Shown here in pieces: positions 30,685 to 40,016 of a DNA stretch of 64,000 bases; the stretch's first letter is position 1; every line of letters starts with the position of its first letter. Source of the stretch: Halothiobacillaceae bacterium (lineage in GTDB: Bacteria > Pseudomonadota > Gammaproteobacteria > Halothiobacillales > Halothiobacillaceae); assembly GCA_006212015.1 (NCBI GenBank), contig SDAY01000001.1:1-64000 (forward strand). The letters run 5' to 3'. The notes beneath the pieces are model-generated. The model made no database searches. It had not been told where the DNA came from and saw only the letters and a list, made by a program, of their open reading frames with translations. The translations under genes were made by a program, and so were the position numbers.

Positions 30685-31246
30685 TCACACGGTCAGGGTC
30701 ATCGGCGGCGAGCACAGGCGCCGCCCGCTCAAGGTGCTCGACCGTCCCGGCCTGCGCCCGACGCCCGACCGGGTGCGCGAGACCCTGTTCAACTGGCTGG
30801 CCGCCGTGACGCCCGGCGCGCGGGCGCTCGACCTGTTCGCCGGCAGCGGCGTGCTGGGGCTGGAGGCCCTCTCGCGCGGCGCGGCCTGGTGCGATCTGGT
30901 GGAAAAGGACGGCGGCGCGGCGCGGCTGATCGGCGACAACCTGGACATGCTGCGACTTGCCGAGCGGGCAAGGGTGCATCACGCCGATGCCCTGGCCTTC
31001 CTGCGCAAGCCGCCCGCCCGGCCCTACGACCTGGCCTTCCTGGATCCGCCCTATGCCAGCGACCTGCTCGGCAAGGCGCTGGCCGTGCTGGCCGAACCGG
31101 GCTGGCTGGCGCCGGAGGCGCGCATCTACGTCGAGCTGCCCTCGCGTCAGGGCGCGCCCGTCGTGCCGGACGGCTGGGTCCTGCTCAGGCAGGGGGAGGC
31201 GGGCGAGGTGGGATACTATCTGTTCGAGATTTCCAGCACAGACTGA
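30671..31246 (+). CDS. rsmD: 16S rRNA (guanine966-N2)-methyltransferase RsmD
   Basis: Methylates G966 of 16S rRNA during small-subunit assembly. The GTG start at 30671 overlaps the M16 gene by 14 bases and gives 191 residues. Motifs: [13 protein letters not shown] at the start, [16 protein letters not shown] motif [20 protein letters not shown] and catalytic FLDPPY. Followed by coaD, a common pairing. Confidence 0.95.
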   Translation: MARNSHTVRVIGGEHRRRPLKVLDRPGLRPTPDRVRETLFNWLAAVTPGARALDLFAGSGVLGLEALSRGAAWCDLVEKDGGAARLIGDNLDMLRLAERARVHHADALAFLRKPPARPYDLAFLDPPYASDLLGKALAVLAEPGWLAPEARIYVELPSRQGAPVVPDGWVLLRQGEAGEVGYYLFEISSTD

Positions 31247-31728
31247 TGCCCATGCCCGTCGCCATCTACCCCGGCACCTTCGACCCCATCACCCACGGCC
31301 ACATCGACGTGATCCGTCGCGCGGCATCCCTGTTCGACGCGATCGTGGTCGGGGTGGCCGGCAGCAGCACCAAGGCCCCGGTGTTCAGCCTGGAGGAGCG
31401 CACCGCGATGGCCCGCGAGTCGCTGGCCGGCATTTCCGGCGTGCGTGTCGAGCCCTTCACCGGCCTGCTGGTCGATTTCGCGCATGCGGTGGGCGCGCGG
31501 GTGGTGGTTCGCGGTCTGCGCGCGGTGTCCGATTTCGAGTACGAGATGCAGCTCGCCTCCATCAACCGGCGGCTGGACGCCTCGCTCGAGACCGTGTTCC
31601 TGACCCCGGCGGAGAATTACAGCTTCCTTGCCTCCACCCTGGTGCGCGAGATCGCCCGCCTGGGCGGCGACGCGTCCCCCTTCGTGCCGCCCAACGTGGT
31701 GGCTGCGCTCAAGGCCAAGTTTGGCTAA
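31246..31728 (+). CDS. coaD: Phosphopantetheine adenylyltransferase
   Basis: Adenylates 4'-phosphopantetheine in coenzyme A synthesis. The 160 residues carry the nucleotidyltransferase motif [27 protein letters not shown] and the late SSTL-like [16 protein letters not shown]. The ATG at 31246 overlaps the rsmD stop (TGATG); a second ATG at 31252 would cost two residues and is equally plausible. Confidence 0.95.
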   Translation: MPMPVAIYPGTFDPITHGHIDVIRRAASLFDAIVVGVAGSSTKAPVFSLEERTAMARESLAGISGVRVEPFTGLLVDFAHAVGARVVVRGLRAVSDFEYEMQLASINRRLDASLETVFLTPAENYSFLASTLVREIARLGGDASPFVPPNVVAALKAKFG

Positions 31729-31752
31729 CATTCGCGCAATGTGTTTATTTGA

Positions 31753-32013
<261 letters not shown>

Positions 32014-32022
32014 TGCCGGCGC

Positions 32023-32052
32023 TTGAGACTTGTGCTCAAATCCGACTAGACT
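32023..32052 (+). promoter_or_regulatory. Possible promoter of the peroxiredoxin gene
   Basis: TTGAGA, an 18-base spacer and TAGACT, ending about 39 bases before the peroxiredoxin ATG. The -35 lies within a dyad, TTGAGacttgtgCTCAA. Suggestive only. Confidence 0.35.
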
Positions 32053-32091
32053 GATCGGGCTTTCATTCCACTTCATTTCAGGAGAACGACC

Positions 32092-32697
32092 ATGGGCGTA
32101 CTCGTAGGCCGTCAGGCCCCCAACTTCACCGCCGCCGCCGTGCTGGGCAACGGCCAGATCGTCGATGACTACCGCCTGGACTCCGCCATCAAGGGCAAGT
32201 ACGCGGTCATCTTCTTCTATCCGCTGGACTTCACCTTCGTGTGCCCGTCCGAGCTGATCGCCTTCGATCACCGCATCGAGGAGTTCAATAAGCGCAACGT
32301 GGAAGTGATCGGCGTCTCCATCGACTCCCATTTCACCCACAACGCCTGGCGCAACACCCCGATCGACAAGGGCGGCATCGGCCCGGTCCGCTACACCCTG
32401 GTCGCCGACATGAACCACGCCATCTGCAAGGCCTTCGACGTGGAAACCCCGGACGGCAACGTGGCCTACCGCGGCTCCTTCCTGATCGACAAGGCAGGCG
32501 TCGTGCGCCACCAGGTGGTCAACGACCTGCCGCTGGGCCGCAACATCGACGAGATGATCCGCATGATCGACGCCCTGCAGTTCACCGAGCAGCATGGCGA
32601 AGTGTGCCCGGCGGGCTGGAAGGAAGGCGACAAGGGCATGAAGGCCGACCCGAAGGGTGTGGCCGAATACCTGGCCAGCGAGGCCGGCAAGCTCTGA
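32092..32697 (+). CDS. Typical 2-Cys peroxiredoxin (AhpC/Tsa family)
   Basis: Reduces hydrogen peroxide and organic peroxides. The 201 residues have the peroxidatic Cys51 in FTFVCPSE and the resolving Cys in EVCPAGW near residue 172. The sequence is of the typical decameric 2-Cys kind. A strong GGAGA site precedes the ATG and a terminator follows, so it is probably monocistronic. Confidence 0.94.
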   Translation: MGVLVGRQAPNFTAAAVLGNGQIVDDYRLDSAIKGKYAVIFFYPLDFTFVCPSELIAFDHRIEEFNKRNVEVIGVSIDSHFTHNAWRNTPIDKGGIGPVRYTLVADMNHAICKAFDVETPDGNVAYRGSFLIDKAGVVRHQVVNDLPLGRNIDEMIRMIDALQFTEQHGEVCPAGWKEGDKGMKADPKGVAEYLASEAGKL

Positions 32698-32732
32698 TCC
32701 TGACGGCGGCCGTGGCCGCCGGAGGGTTCCTG

Positions 32733-32765
32733 GAAAGCGCGGCAAGTCCGCGCTTTCTTGTTGTT
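32733..32765 (+). terminator. Terminator after the peroxiredoxin gene
   Basis: GAAAGCGCGG-caagt-CCGCGCTTTC followed by TTGTTGTTTG. Confidence 0.85.
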
Positions 32766-32838
32766 TGAACAGACCGGATGGAATGAAGGCTTGAAAGCCC
32801 TGCCGTGCCATCGCCCCATCCCCACAGGATGCCTGCCC

Positions 32839-33780
32839 ATGTACCTGCCGCCACGCCCGCCTCGCCCGTTTCAGTTTCTGCGCGGGTGGCCCGTTCTGTT
32901 TCTTGCGACCCTGATGGGGTGCGCGCATGCCCAGCCCGACGCGGGGCTCGACCCGCGCATCGACGAGGCCAGCGGCCTGTCGATGTCCTCACGCGTGGAA
33001 AATCGTTACTGGACTCACAATGACAGCAAGGACTTCCTCGACAACACCCCCACGGAGCCCTTGCTGTATGCCGTGGATGCCCATGGACGGGTGCAGGGGG
33101 CGTTGTGGGTCGATGGTCTCAAGCCCCATGACTGGGAGGCCATCAGCGCCTTTCGACACAAGGGCGGGAACTATCTGGTCATCGGCGACCTGGGCGACAA
33201 TCGTGCACGTCGTGGGCGCGGCATTCGCCTGGACGTGGTCGAGGAGCCCGAGCGCCTGGAGGGGCGGATCCATCGCAAGCCGGCCTGGACCATGCGCCTG
33301 AGCTATCCGGATGGCCCGCGCGATGCCGAGGCCATGGCGGTCGATGCCGAGGAGGGGATGGTCTACATCCTGAGCAAGCGTGACGAGCGGCCACACCTGT
33401 ACCGGGCACCGCTGCACGCCCCCCGGGGCGGGCAGGGGGCGCTCGAGCTGCTGGCGGAGTTGCCCCCCTTCGACGCGCCACTGGTGACCGATGAGCCGAG
33501 CAGCCTGAAGGTGCTGCCCTTCACCCATCAGCCGACCGACATGGCCTTCGCGCCTGATCTGCGTGAAGCGGTCGTGCTGACCTATGCCCACGTCTACATG
33601 TTCAAGCGCGCGCCGGGGCAGGCCTGGCAGGAGGCCCTGCGCGGCAAGCCGGAAGTGGTCGACCTGCCGGGCGCCCGGCAGTACGAAGGCATCAGCTACA
33701 GCCGCGATGGCAAGGCCTGGCTTGTGGTGCAGGAGGGCGAAGGCAGCCCGGTGCTGCACATCGCTCGGCCTGCGCCCTGA
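32839..33780 (+). CDS. Predicted lipoprotein with beta-propeller-like repeats
   Basis: Function unknown. From the ATG at 32839 (MYLPPRPPRPFQF) the product has 313 residues with a basic start, a hydrophobic stretch and a lipobox (LMGC, Cys near 28). The mature part has repeated short strands ending in acidic turns (YLVIGDLGDN, MAVDAEEGMVYILSKR, GISYSRDGKAWLVV) as in beta-propellers. The track start 27 codons earlier lies in the terminator tail. It ends 1 base from the convergent gluQ stop. Confidence 0.75.
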   Translation: MYLPPRPPRPFQFLRGWPVLFLATLMGCAHAQPDAGLDPRIDEASGLSMSSRVENRYWTHNDSKDFLDNTPTEPLLYAVDAHGRVQGALWVDGLKPHDWEAISAFRHKGGNYLVIGDLGDNRARRGRGIRLDVVEEPERLEGRIHRKPAWTMRLSYPDGPRDAEAMAVDAEEGMVYILSKRDERPHLYRAPLHAPRGGQGALELLAELPPFDAPLVTDEPSSLKVLPFTHQPTDMAFAPDLREAVVLTYAHVYMFKRAPGQAWQEALRGKPEVVDLPGARQYEGISYSRDGKAWLVVQEGEGSPVLHIARPAP

Positions 33781-33781
33781 G

Positions 33782-34666
33782 TCAGGCAGGGGACGCGGCG
33801 CGAGGGATGGAAGAGGGCCTCCAGTGCCGGACGGCCCAGTCGAGGATCTCCCCGGGCGTGCCATCGACCAGTTCGTCCGTTGCCGGCTGGCCGAGGAAAC
33901 GCAGCGCCTCGATGAGTTGCCCGGTCGGCTGGGTCATGGACAGCGGCGGTGCAAGGTTCTGCTTGGACAGCTTCTGCCCGTTGGCGGCCAGCGCCAAGGG
34001 CAGGTGCATGTGGCGGGGCTGGGGCAGGCCGAGAATGCCTTGCAGCCAGACCTGGCGGGGGGTCGAGTCGAGAAGGTCGGAGCCCCGCACCACATCCGTC
34101 ACGCCCTGCCAGGCATCGTCCACCACCACGGCGAGGTGATAGGCGGCCAAGTCCTCCACCCGCCAGATGACGAAGTCCCCCAGCTCATGGGCGATGTCCT
34201 GCTGGATCAAGCCGTGCAGCCGGTCCTCGAATGCCGCCACCGCCCCGCGCGTGTCGAGGCGCATGGCGTGGGGGTGCCCCGGCTTGAGATGGCGGGTGCG
34301 GCAGGTGCCGGGGTCGATCGGGCCCTCCCGTCCCATGCGGCTGGCGCTGGCGCGGATCGCGCTGCGCGAGCAGGTGCAGGGGTAGGCCAGCGCAAGCCCG
34401 CGAAGCTGTTCCAGGGCCTCGCGATAGGCCTCGGTGCGGGCGGACTGGTGGACGACCTTGCCATCCCAGCCGAGGCCATGCGCCTCGAGCTGGCGCAGGA
34501 TCATGTCCGACGCGCCGGGCATGCAGCGCGGCGGGTCCAGATCCTCGATGCGCACCAGCCAGCGCCCGCCGCTGGCGCGGGCATCCAGGAAGCTCGCAAG
34601 CGCGGCGATCAGCGAGCCGAAATGCAGCGGGCCGCTGGGGGTGGGGGCGAATCGTCCGATGTACAT
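33782..34666 (-). CDS. gluQ: Glutamyl-Q tRNA(Asp) synthetase
   Basis: Attaches glutamate to the queuosine base of tRNA(Asp). The start MYIGRFAPTPSGPLHFGSL (34666) carries the class I HIGH-like motif and gives 294 residues, matching GluQRS. The track ORF extends 76 codons into repeat A and is rejected. A zinc-site region (CTCSRSAIRAS...CRTRHL) and the KMSKS-like KLSKQN are visible. It lacks the anticodon-binding domain of true GluRS. Confidence 0.94.
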   Translation of the reverse strand: MYIGRFAPTPSGPLHFGSLIAALASFLDARASGGRWLVRIEDLDPPRCMPGASDMILRQLEAHGLGWDGKVVHQSARTEAYREALEQLRGLALAYPCTCSRSAIRASASRMGREGPIDPGTCRTRHLKPGHPHAMRLDTRGAVAAFEDRLHGLIQQDIAHELGDFVIWRVEDLAAYHLAVVVDDAWQGVTDVVRGSDLLDSTPRQVWLQGILGLPQPRHMHLPLALAANGQKLSKQNLAPPLSMTQPTGQLIEALRFLGQPATDELVDGTPGEILDWAVRHWRPSSIPRAASPA

Positions 34667-34744
34667 GAGCGATCTGTCGGGAGTGAATCGGGCATCCGCG
34701 CTGGACGAGCCCGATGGGTGAGGGCCATGGAGGCCGGAATCCGT

Positions 34745-34910
34745 TAGCAGCCTGTCGGACTTGAGGGACTGAAGCGAAAAAGTCGCCGGCCGAGGACAGC
34801 AATGACGATTTTGCCGGGCCATAGCAGGGACTATGGCCCAAAAAAGCGGCGAAATATGGACCGGCCCGCGGCTTTTGTAGCCAGTTCGTCTCAAGTCCGG
34901 CAGGCTGCTA
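34745..34910. repeat. Family A MITE-like element, copy 1
   Basis: A 166-base non-coding unit bounded by inverted ends: left CAGCCTGTCGGACTTGAG, right the near-perfect reverse complement with one mismatch. Inside is a hairpin GGGCCATAG-CAGGGA-CTATGGCCC. The first about 120 bases match the reverse complement of 61812-62049 almost base for base. It lies in the gluQ/slt divergent gap and ends 54 bases before the slt ATG. Confidence 0.85.
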
Positions 34911-34964
34911 AAGTATAGGGATTCATATCAAACAATTGGAGCGCGCGTTTGGCGCGATGCCGTC

Positions 34965-36887
34965 ATGTCCATCAAATTCGGTCGCATGTTCGCCTTCCTG
35001 CTGCTGGGTGGCGGGTGGCTCTCCACGGCCCAGGCGGGACTGGATGGGGATCGTCCGGTATTTCGCGCCGCCCTGGACGCCATGCAGGCGGGCAAGCGCG
35101 AGGCCGCGCGGGCCCGGCTGGATGAGCTCAGGGACTATCCGCTCAGGGATTACCTGACCTATCTGGATCTGCGTGAACGGTTCGACACGGCGGCGCCCGC
35201 CGAAATCATGGCTTTCCTCAAGGCCGTGCCCGATAGCTTCATGGCCGAGGAACTGCGCAAGCGCCAGCTGCGCCAGCTCGCCAGTGTGGGGGACTGGAGC
35301 GGCTATCTCGCGTTTGACGATGCCTCGCTGGAGAGCACCGAGTTCCGCTGCCAGCGCGTGGTCGCGCGCGGCATGGAGCTGGGCGTTCCCCCGGTGCTTG
35401 ATGAAGCACTCACCGTCTGGCGCGAAGCCAAAAGTCTTCCCGAAACCTGTGAGCGCATGGAAGACTGGTTGGCGGCGTCTGGCAAGTTGACCGCCGAGCT
35501 TCTCTGGAAGCGTCTTGAGGCGTCGATGGACGATGGCAAGGTCAGCGAGGCCCGCCGGCTTGCGGCAAGACTGGAGGCGCGGGAGCGTATCCCTGAATGG
35601 CAGCAGGCGCGCAAGACGCCCGAAGCGTTCCTGAAGAAAAACAGGGACACCCAGGGTGATGCGGTGCTGCATCACATGCTGGCCGATGCCGTTAAACACA
35701 TGGCGCGCAAGGATGCCCGCGAGGCCCGGGCCACATGGCTTGGGCTGAAGGCGCGCGAGGGCATGGCCGCCTGGGCGCGTCACGAGGCCGAGCGCGATAT
35801 CGCCGTGGAGGCCGCGCGCCAGCATCTTGCCGAGGCCATCGACTGGTTTGAGGGGGTGCCCGCCAGTGCGCTGGATGAGTATTCACGGGCATGGAAGGTT
35901 CGCGCGGCCTTGCGCACCCAGCAGTGGGGCCAGGTGCTGGCAACCATCGAATCCATGCCCGCCGACGAGCAGTCCCAGGACGAATGGCGCTATTGGCGAG
36001 CCCGCGCGCTGGATGCGCAGGGCCAGGGCGATGCCGCCAGGCAGCTGTGGCGGGAGATCGCGCGCAGCATCAGCTACTACGGCCTGCTGGCCGCCGATCG
36101 CGCGGGGGTTCGCTACGACCTGGGCTACATCGACTTGCCGCCCGATAGCCTGGTCACGGATGTCGCCCTGCGCCCCGCCGTCCGCCGCGCGCGCGAGTTT
36201 TATGTGCTGGGCCTGATGAGCGAGGCGCGCAAGGAATGGCAGGCCGCCCTGCGCGACATGGACCCGCCCACCCAGCGCGCGGCGGCCCACCTTGCCGCCC
36301 GCTGGGGCTGGATGGAGCGCGCCGCCATCACCATGGGCAAGGCGCGCCATGCGGGGCTGGAGGATCTCGAGGTGCGCTTCCCGCTGCCATGGCGGGACGA
36401 GGTCGAGCGCTTCGCGCGCGCCGAGTCCATCGACAGCGGCTGGATGTTCGGGGTGATGCGCCGCGAGAGCGCCTTCATGGCGGATATCGGTTCGAGCGCC
36501 GGGGCGCAGGGCCTGATGCAGCTCATGCCCGCGACCGCGAAGTACGTGGCGAAGAAGCATGACCTCCCGGCGCCGGATCACAGCGACCTGCATGACCCCA
36601 GCACCAACATGCAGCTTGGCAGCGCCTACCTGCGTTATGTGCTGGACACGTTCGACGCCCACCAGGTGCTTGCCACCGCCGCCTACAACGCCGGGCCGGG
36701 GCGGGTGAAGCAGTGGTTGCCGAAAGGCGAGGCCCTGCCGGCGGACATCTGGGTGGATACCGTGCCCTTCACCGAGACGCGCGAATACTGCCGCGCCGTG
36801 CTGCACTACGCCACGGTGTTCGAGTGGCGCCTGTCCGGCGACGTGAAGCCGCTCTCCGCGCGCATGCCCGGCATCCCGGGCGGCTGA
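34965..36887 (+). CDS. slt: Soluble lytic murein transglycosylase
   Basis: Periplasmic enzyme that cleaves peptidoglycan glycan strands to 1,6-anhydro products. The 640 residues begin with a signal peptide (ending AQA), then a long alpha-superhelical U domain, then the C-terminal catalytic domain: MRRESAFMADIGSSAGAQGLMQLMP, with the catalytic Glu near residue 502, and YNAGPGRVKQWL. Size and layout match Slt70. The upstream region is a family A repeat. Confidence 0.94.
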   Translation: MSIKFGRMFAFLLLGGGWLSTAQAGLDGDRPVFRAALDAMQAGKREAARARLDELRDYPLRDYLTYLDLRERFDTAAPAEIMAFLKAVPDSFMAEELRKRQLRQLASVGDWSGYLAFDDASLESTEFRCQRVVARGMELGVPPVLDEALTVWREAKSLPETCERMEDWLAASGKLTAELLWKRLEASMDDGKVSEARRLAARLEARERIPEWQQARKTPEAFLKKNRDTQGDAVLHHMLADAVKHMARKDAREARATWLGLKAREGMAAWARHEAERDIAVEAARQHLAEAIDWFEGVPASALDEYSRAWKVRAALRTQQWGQVLATIESMPADEQSQDEWRYWRARALDAQGQGDAARQLWREIARSISYYGLLAADRAGVRYDLGYIDLPPDSLVTDVALRPAVRRAREFYVLGLMSEARKEWQAALRDMDPPTQRAAAHLAARWGWMERAAITMGKARHAGLEDLEVRFPLPWRDEVERFARAESIDSGWMFGVMRRESAFMADIGSSAGAQGLMQLMPATAKYVAKKHDLPAPDHSDLHDPSTNMQLGSAYLRYVLDTFDAHQVLATAAYNAGPGRVKQWLPKGEALPADIWVDTVPFTETREYCRAVLHYATVFEWRLSGDVKPLSARMPGIPGG

Positions 36888-37313
36888 TCAGAACTCCAGC
36901 GGGTCGGCGCCCCGCTGGGCCCGCAATGCATTCACCATCCGCAACAGGGGTGGCCGCCGGATGATCCAGCGCTCCAGCCTGTACTTGCCCGGGTAGTTCA
37001 TCAGGATCAGTCCGGCGAGGATGGTGATCACCCCGGGGCCTGGCGTTGCGATCATCACCACGCCCATCAGGAACACGACGAGGCCGATCAGGTTGCGCAG
37101 GATCAGGATGTCGAGCCGAATGACCGGGTGCTCCTTGGCAAAACGCGAGCGCTTGCGCCTGGGCGGGGCGAAATAGTCCGGCGGGATGCGCGTGACCAGC
37201 CAGGGCAGGGCGGCCAGGGTGGCGAAAAAGCTCAGCACGCTTAAGGCGGTTACGCTGACGACGATGCGAGGGTGGGCCTCGAACCAGGCGAGCAGATCGG
37301 TGAAGATGTCCAT
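36888..37313 (-). CDS. PGPGW-type small membrane protein
   Basis: A 141-residue protein with two hydrophobic regions (about 17-37 and 72-106); the second holds the family motif TPGPGVITILAGLILM. It probably belongs to the PGPGW membrane family of unknown function. It abuts the slt stop in convergent orientation and its N-terminal end overlaps the longer track version of sbcB. Confidence 0.75.
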   Translation of the reverse strand: MDIFTDLLAWFEAHPRIVVSVTALSVLSFFATLAALPWLVTRIPPDYFAPPRRKRSRFAKEHPVIRLDILILRNLIGLVVFLMGVVMIATPGPGVITILAGLILMNYPGKYRLERWIIRRPPLLRMVNALRAQRGADPLEF

Positions 37314-37352
37314 GTCTGCATTCTAGATGGCCAAGCCGCAGGGATATACCGC

Positions 37353-38798
37353 GTGAATACCATTTTCTGGTACGACTACGAGACCTTCAGCGTGGACCCC
37401 GCGACCGGGCGCATTGCCCAGTTTGCCGGGATACGCACCAACGAACAGCTTGAGCCGGTCGGCGAGCCGGTCGAGCTGTTCTGCAAGCCGAGCCATGACG
37501 GCCTGCCCGATCCCGTGGCCTGCCTGATCACCGGCATCACGCCGCAGCAGGCGGAAGAAAAGGGATTGCCGGAGCCTGAGTTTGCCGACCGCGTGCGCGA
37601 GGCATTGGGCGCGCCAGGCACCTGCATCGCGGGATTCAACAGCATCCGTTTCGACGACACCTACACCCGCTTCCTGTTCTACCGCAACTTCATCGACCCC
37701 TATGCGCATGAGTGGCAGCACGGCAACACCCGCTGGGATCTGCTTGATGTGGCGCGCTACACCTATGCCTTGCGTCCCGAGGGCATCGAGTGGCCGCTGC
37801 GCGAGGATGGCGCGCCGAGTTTCAAGCTGACCCACCTGACCGAGGCCAATGGCCTCAGCCATGCGAACGCCCACGATGCGCTGTCCGACGTGCGCGCCAC
37901 CATCGACCTTGCCCGTCTGATCCGTGACCGGCAGCCCAGGCTGTTCGATTACGCCTATGCCTTGCGCAGCAAGAAGGCGGTGAGCGATCTGATCGCCAGG
38001 GAGCATGGCAAGCCGCTGCTGCATACCTCCGGCATGTTCCCGGCGGTCTACGGTCACACCACGGCGATGGCCGTGCTGGGGGCGCATCCGCGCATCGCCA
38101 ATCGGGTGATCGTGGCTGATCTGCGTCAAAATCCCGAGATATTGCTGGAAACGCCAGCCGAGACGCTGCTTGAACTGCTGTTTGCCCGGCGGGACGACCT
38201 GCCCGAGGGGGTCGAGCGTCCGGCGATCAAGGAGCTGCATCTCAACCGCGCCCCGTTGCTCGCGCCCTTCCGCGTGCTTGATGAACCCGGCGCCGCACGC
38301 CTGCAGCTTGATCGGGCCGAGTGCCAGCGTCACTTCGAGTTCATCCAGCAGCATCGCGACGCCTTCGAGGCGCTGGCGCGGGGGCTGTATGCCGCCGAAC
38401 CCACGTCGCGCCCGCTGGATGCCGAGGCGGCCTTGTATCAGGGTTTCTTCTCCGATGCCGATAGACAGCGTGTGGCCCGGGTGCGAGCCATGTCGCCCGA
38501 AAGGCTCGCCAGCCTGCAGGATGAACTGCGCGACGCGCGCTTGCGTGAATTGCTGTTCCGCTACCGTGCGCGGCATGTGCCCGCCAGCCTGAGGCCGGAG
38601 GAGATGGCGCGCTGGCATGATCTGCGTATTTCACGCCTGACGGACGAGGAAGGCGGCGCGGGGATCTGGGCCGATGCCTTTTTCTCCAGTATCGAGGCCT
38701 TGCGCGCCGACCCGGCATCGACCGGACGCGAATGGCTGGTGCTCGATCAGGTGGAGGCATGGGGCAGGCAACTGTTGGCCGAGGCCGATGCCTCTTAG
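37353..38798 (+). CDS. sbcB: Exodeoxyribonuclease I
   Basis: Processive 3'-5' single-strand DNA exonuclease used in recombination and mismatch repair. The GTG start (MNTIFWYDYETFS, 37353) gives 481 residues, the expected size; the track start adds 27 unrelated residues from the divergent gap. DEDDh active-site residues are visible: Asp8 and Glu10 in WYDYETFS, Asp in GFNSIRFDD, and His and Asp in NAHDALSDVRAT. Confidence 0.94.
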   Translation: MNTIFWYDYETFSVDPATGRIAQFAGIRTNEQLEPVGEPVELFCKPSHDGLPDPVACLITGITPQQAEEKGLPEPEFADRVREALGAPGTCIAGFNSIRFDDTYTRFLFYRNFIDPYAHEWQHGNTRWDLLDVARYTYALRPEGIEWPLREDGAPSFKLTHLTEANGLSHANAHDALSDVRATIDLARLIRDRQPRLFDYAYALRSKKAVSDLIAREHGKPLLHTSGMFPAVYGHTTAMAVLGAHPRIANRVIVADLRQNPEILLETPAETLLELLFARRDDLPEGVERPAIKELHLNRAPLLAPFRVLDEPGAARLQLDRAECQRHFEFIQQHRDAFEALARGLYAAEPTSRPLDAEAALYQGFFSDADRQRVARVRAMSPERLASLQDELRDARLRELLFRYRARHVPASLRPEEMARWHDLRISRLTDEEGGAGIWADAFFSSIEALRADPASTGREWLVLDQVEAWGRQLLAEADAS

Positions 38799-38822
38799 GC
38801 TGGCTTAAGCTGAGGGCAATAC

Positions 38823-39443
38823 ATGGCCATCATTGTGCATGGGCCGGGCGTCGCTGATCCGGTCAGGCTCGATCGCTTGCCGAGGGAGGGCGGGCCGGAG
38901 CGGACCCAGCCGACCGCGCCGGTCGCCGCGATCAGTGACGATGAGCAAAGCCCGTCGCGGCAGGCGGCAGAGCGCCTGCGCGCGGCCATCCGTGCGGCGG
39001 GCGAGCGTGGTGGGTCGACCGCGCGCGCGCTACGGGCAGGGATGCTGATGCAGGATGCGGTGTATGCGCTCGGGGCCTCGATGCCGCTGACCGAGGCGCG
39101 CGAGGCCCTGCATGCCCGCGAGCTGTATCAGGCGCCCGTGGTGGATGATGAAGGTCGGCTGACGGGCCTGCTGGGGTTGGCGGATCTGTTGCGCTTGGCC
39201 TGGCCGCCGGGTGAGCTGCCCCGGCCTGTCGATGCAGGCATGACGGTTGGCGAGGCGTGCCGCAAGCCGGTGGATGCCTTGCGGGAGGACACCCCCCTGG
39301 AGGTCATCGTCCGGCTGATGCTGGACAGGGGCTATGCGGCCATGCCGGTGGTGGATGACGAAGGGAAGGTCATCGGCATGGTCGGCATGCGCGACCTGCT
39401 GCGCGGTTTGCTGGGCATGGTACGGCTGGAGGCCTGGGCCTGA
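38823..39443 (+). CDS. CBS-domain pair protein
   Basis: The 206-residue soluble protein has a variable N-terminal third (about 1-75) and then two CBS motifs: MPLTEAREALHARELYQAPVVDDEGRLTGLLGLADLL (about 85-122) and DTPLEVIVRLMLDRGYAAMPVVDDEGKVIGMVGMRDLL (about 160-197). CBS pairs usually bind adenine nucleotides and regulate a partner. No catalytic domain is attached, so the target is unknown. Confidence 0.8.
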   Translation: MAIIVHGPGVADPVRLDRLPREGGPERTQPTAPVAAISDDEQSPSRQAAERLRAAIRAAGERGGSTARALRAGMLMQDAVYALGASMPLTEAREALHARELYQAPVVDDEGRLTGLLGLADLLRLAWPPGELPRPVDAGMTVGEACRKPVDALREDTPLEVIVRLMLDRGYAAMPVVDDEGKVIGMVGMRDLLRGLLGMVRLEAWA

Positions 39444-39476
39444 TGCGCCGGGCCCCGGTGGTCAGGGCAAGAATGT

Positions 39477-39914
39477 CTAGCAGCCGGATTTTGCCCCGGC
39501 GATGTCCATGCAGCGATCTTCAGACAGCTTGCGGAACAGCCCGTGCAGGCTGTTGAAGAACAGGCTGTGCACCTCCTCGATCTCGCCGAAGGCATCCTCG
39601 CCGAGCGGCGTGCCGTTGCGCGCCTCGAGCAGGGCGTTGCGCATCAAGGCGTGCATCTGTTCATGCAGCTCATCGACTTGGACGAGCAGGTCCTCACACC
39701 CCGGTGGGGTAGGGAAACGGCTTAGAAAGCTGCCAAGTCTGCAGTGGCTGTGTGCATCCTTGCCCACCAGGTCATCGCCCGCGCCATCGCCGAACATCAG
39801 ATGTCGGATGCCGCGTGAGTACCAGGCGATGTGCCAGTAGATGGCTTCCTCGAATTGATCAAGGAAGTCCGCATAGGGGAAGGCTTGTTGAGAGTCGCTC
39901 ATCCTGTGTTCCAT
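39477..39914 (-). CDS. Stand-alone CZB (chemoreceptor zinc-binding) domain protein
   Basis: The product has 145 residues (141 if the ATG at 39902, MSDSQQAF, is used). It is helical, with the CZB layout: an early His (YWHIAWYSRGIRHLMFG), then DAHSHCRLGSFL with the Cys-x-x-Gly core, then ELHEQMHALMRNAL. CZB domains bind zinc and usually sit on chemoreceptors or diguanylate cyclases; here nothing else is attached. It ends with an unusual Cys (KSGC). Confidence 0.72.
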   Translation of the reverse strand: MEHRMSDSQQAFPYADFLDQFEEAIYWHIAWYSRGIRHLMFGDGAGDDLVGKDAHSHCRLGSFLSRFPTPPGCEDLLVQVDELHEQMHALMRNALLEARNGTPLGEDAFGEIEEVHSLFFNSLHGLFRKLSEDRCMDIAGAKSGC

Positions 39915-40016
39915 GGGTCATGGGCGGTTGGCGGGCAAAACGCCCGGTTGACAAGGATAATTCTTGTCGACCGGGCGCGTGATTGAACGATTGGATGCAG
40001 GATAAGGCTGGCTCCA

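Noticed and set aside
34667-34894. N-terminal extension of the gluQ ORF in the track
   Set aside because: The extra 76 codons lie partly inside the family A repeat; the family starts at MYIGRFAPTPSG.
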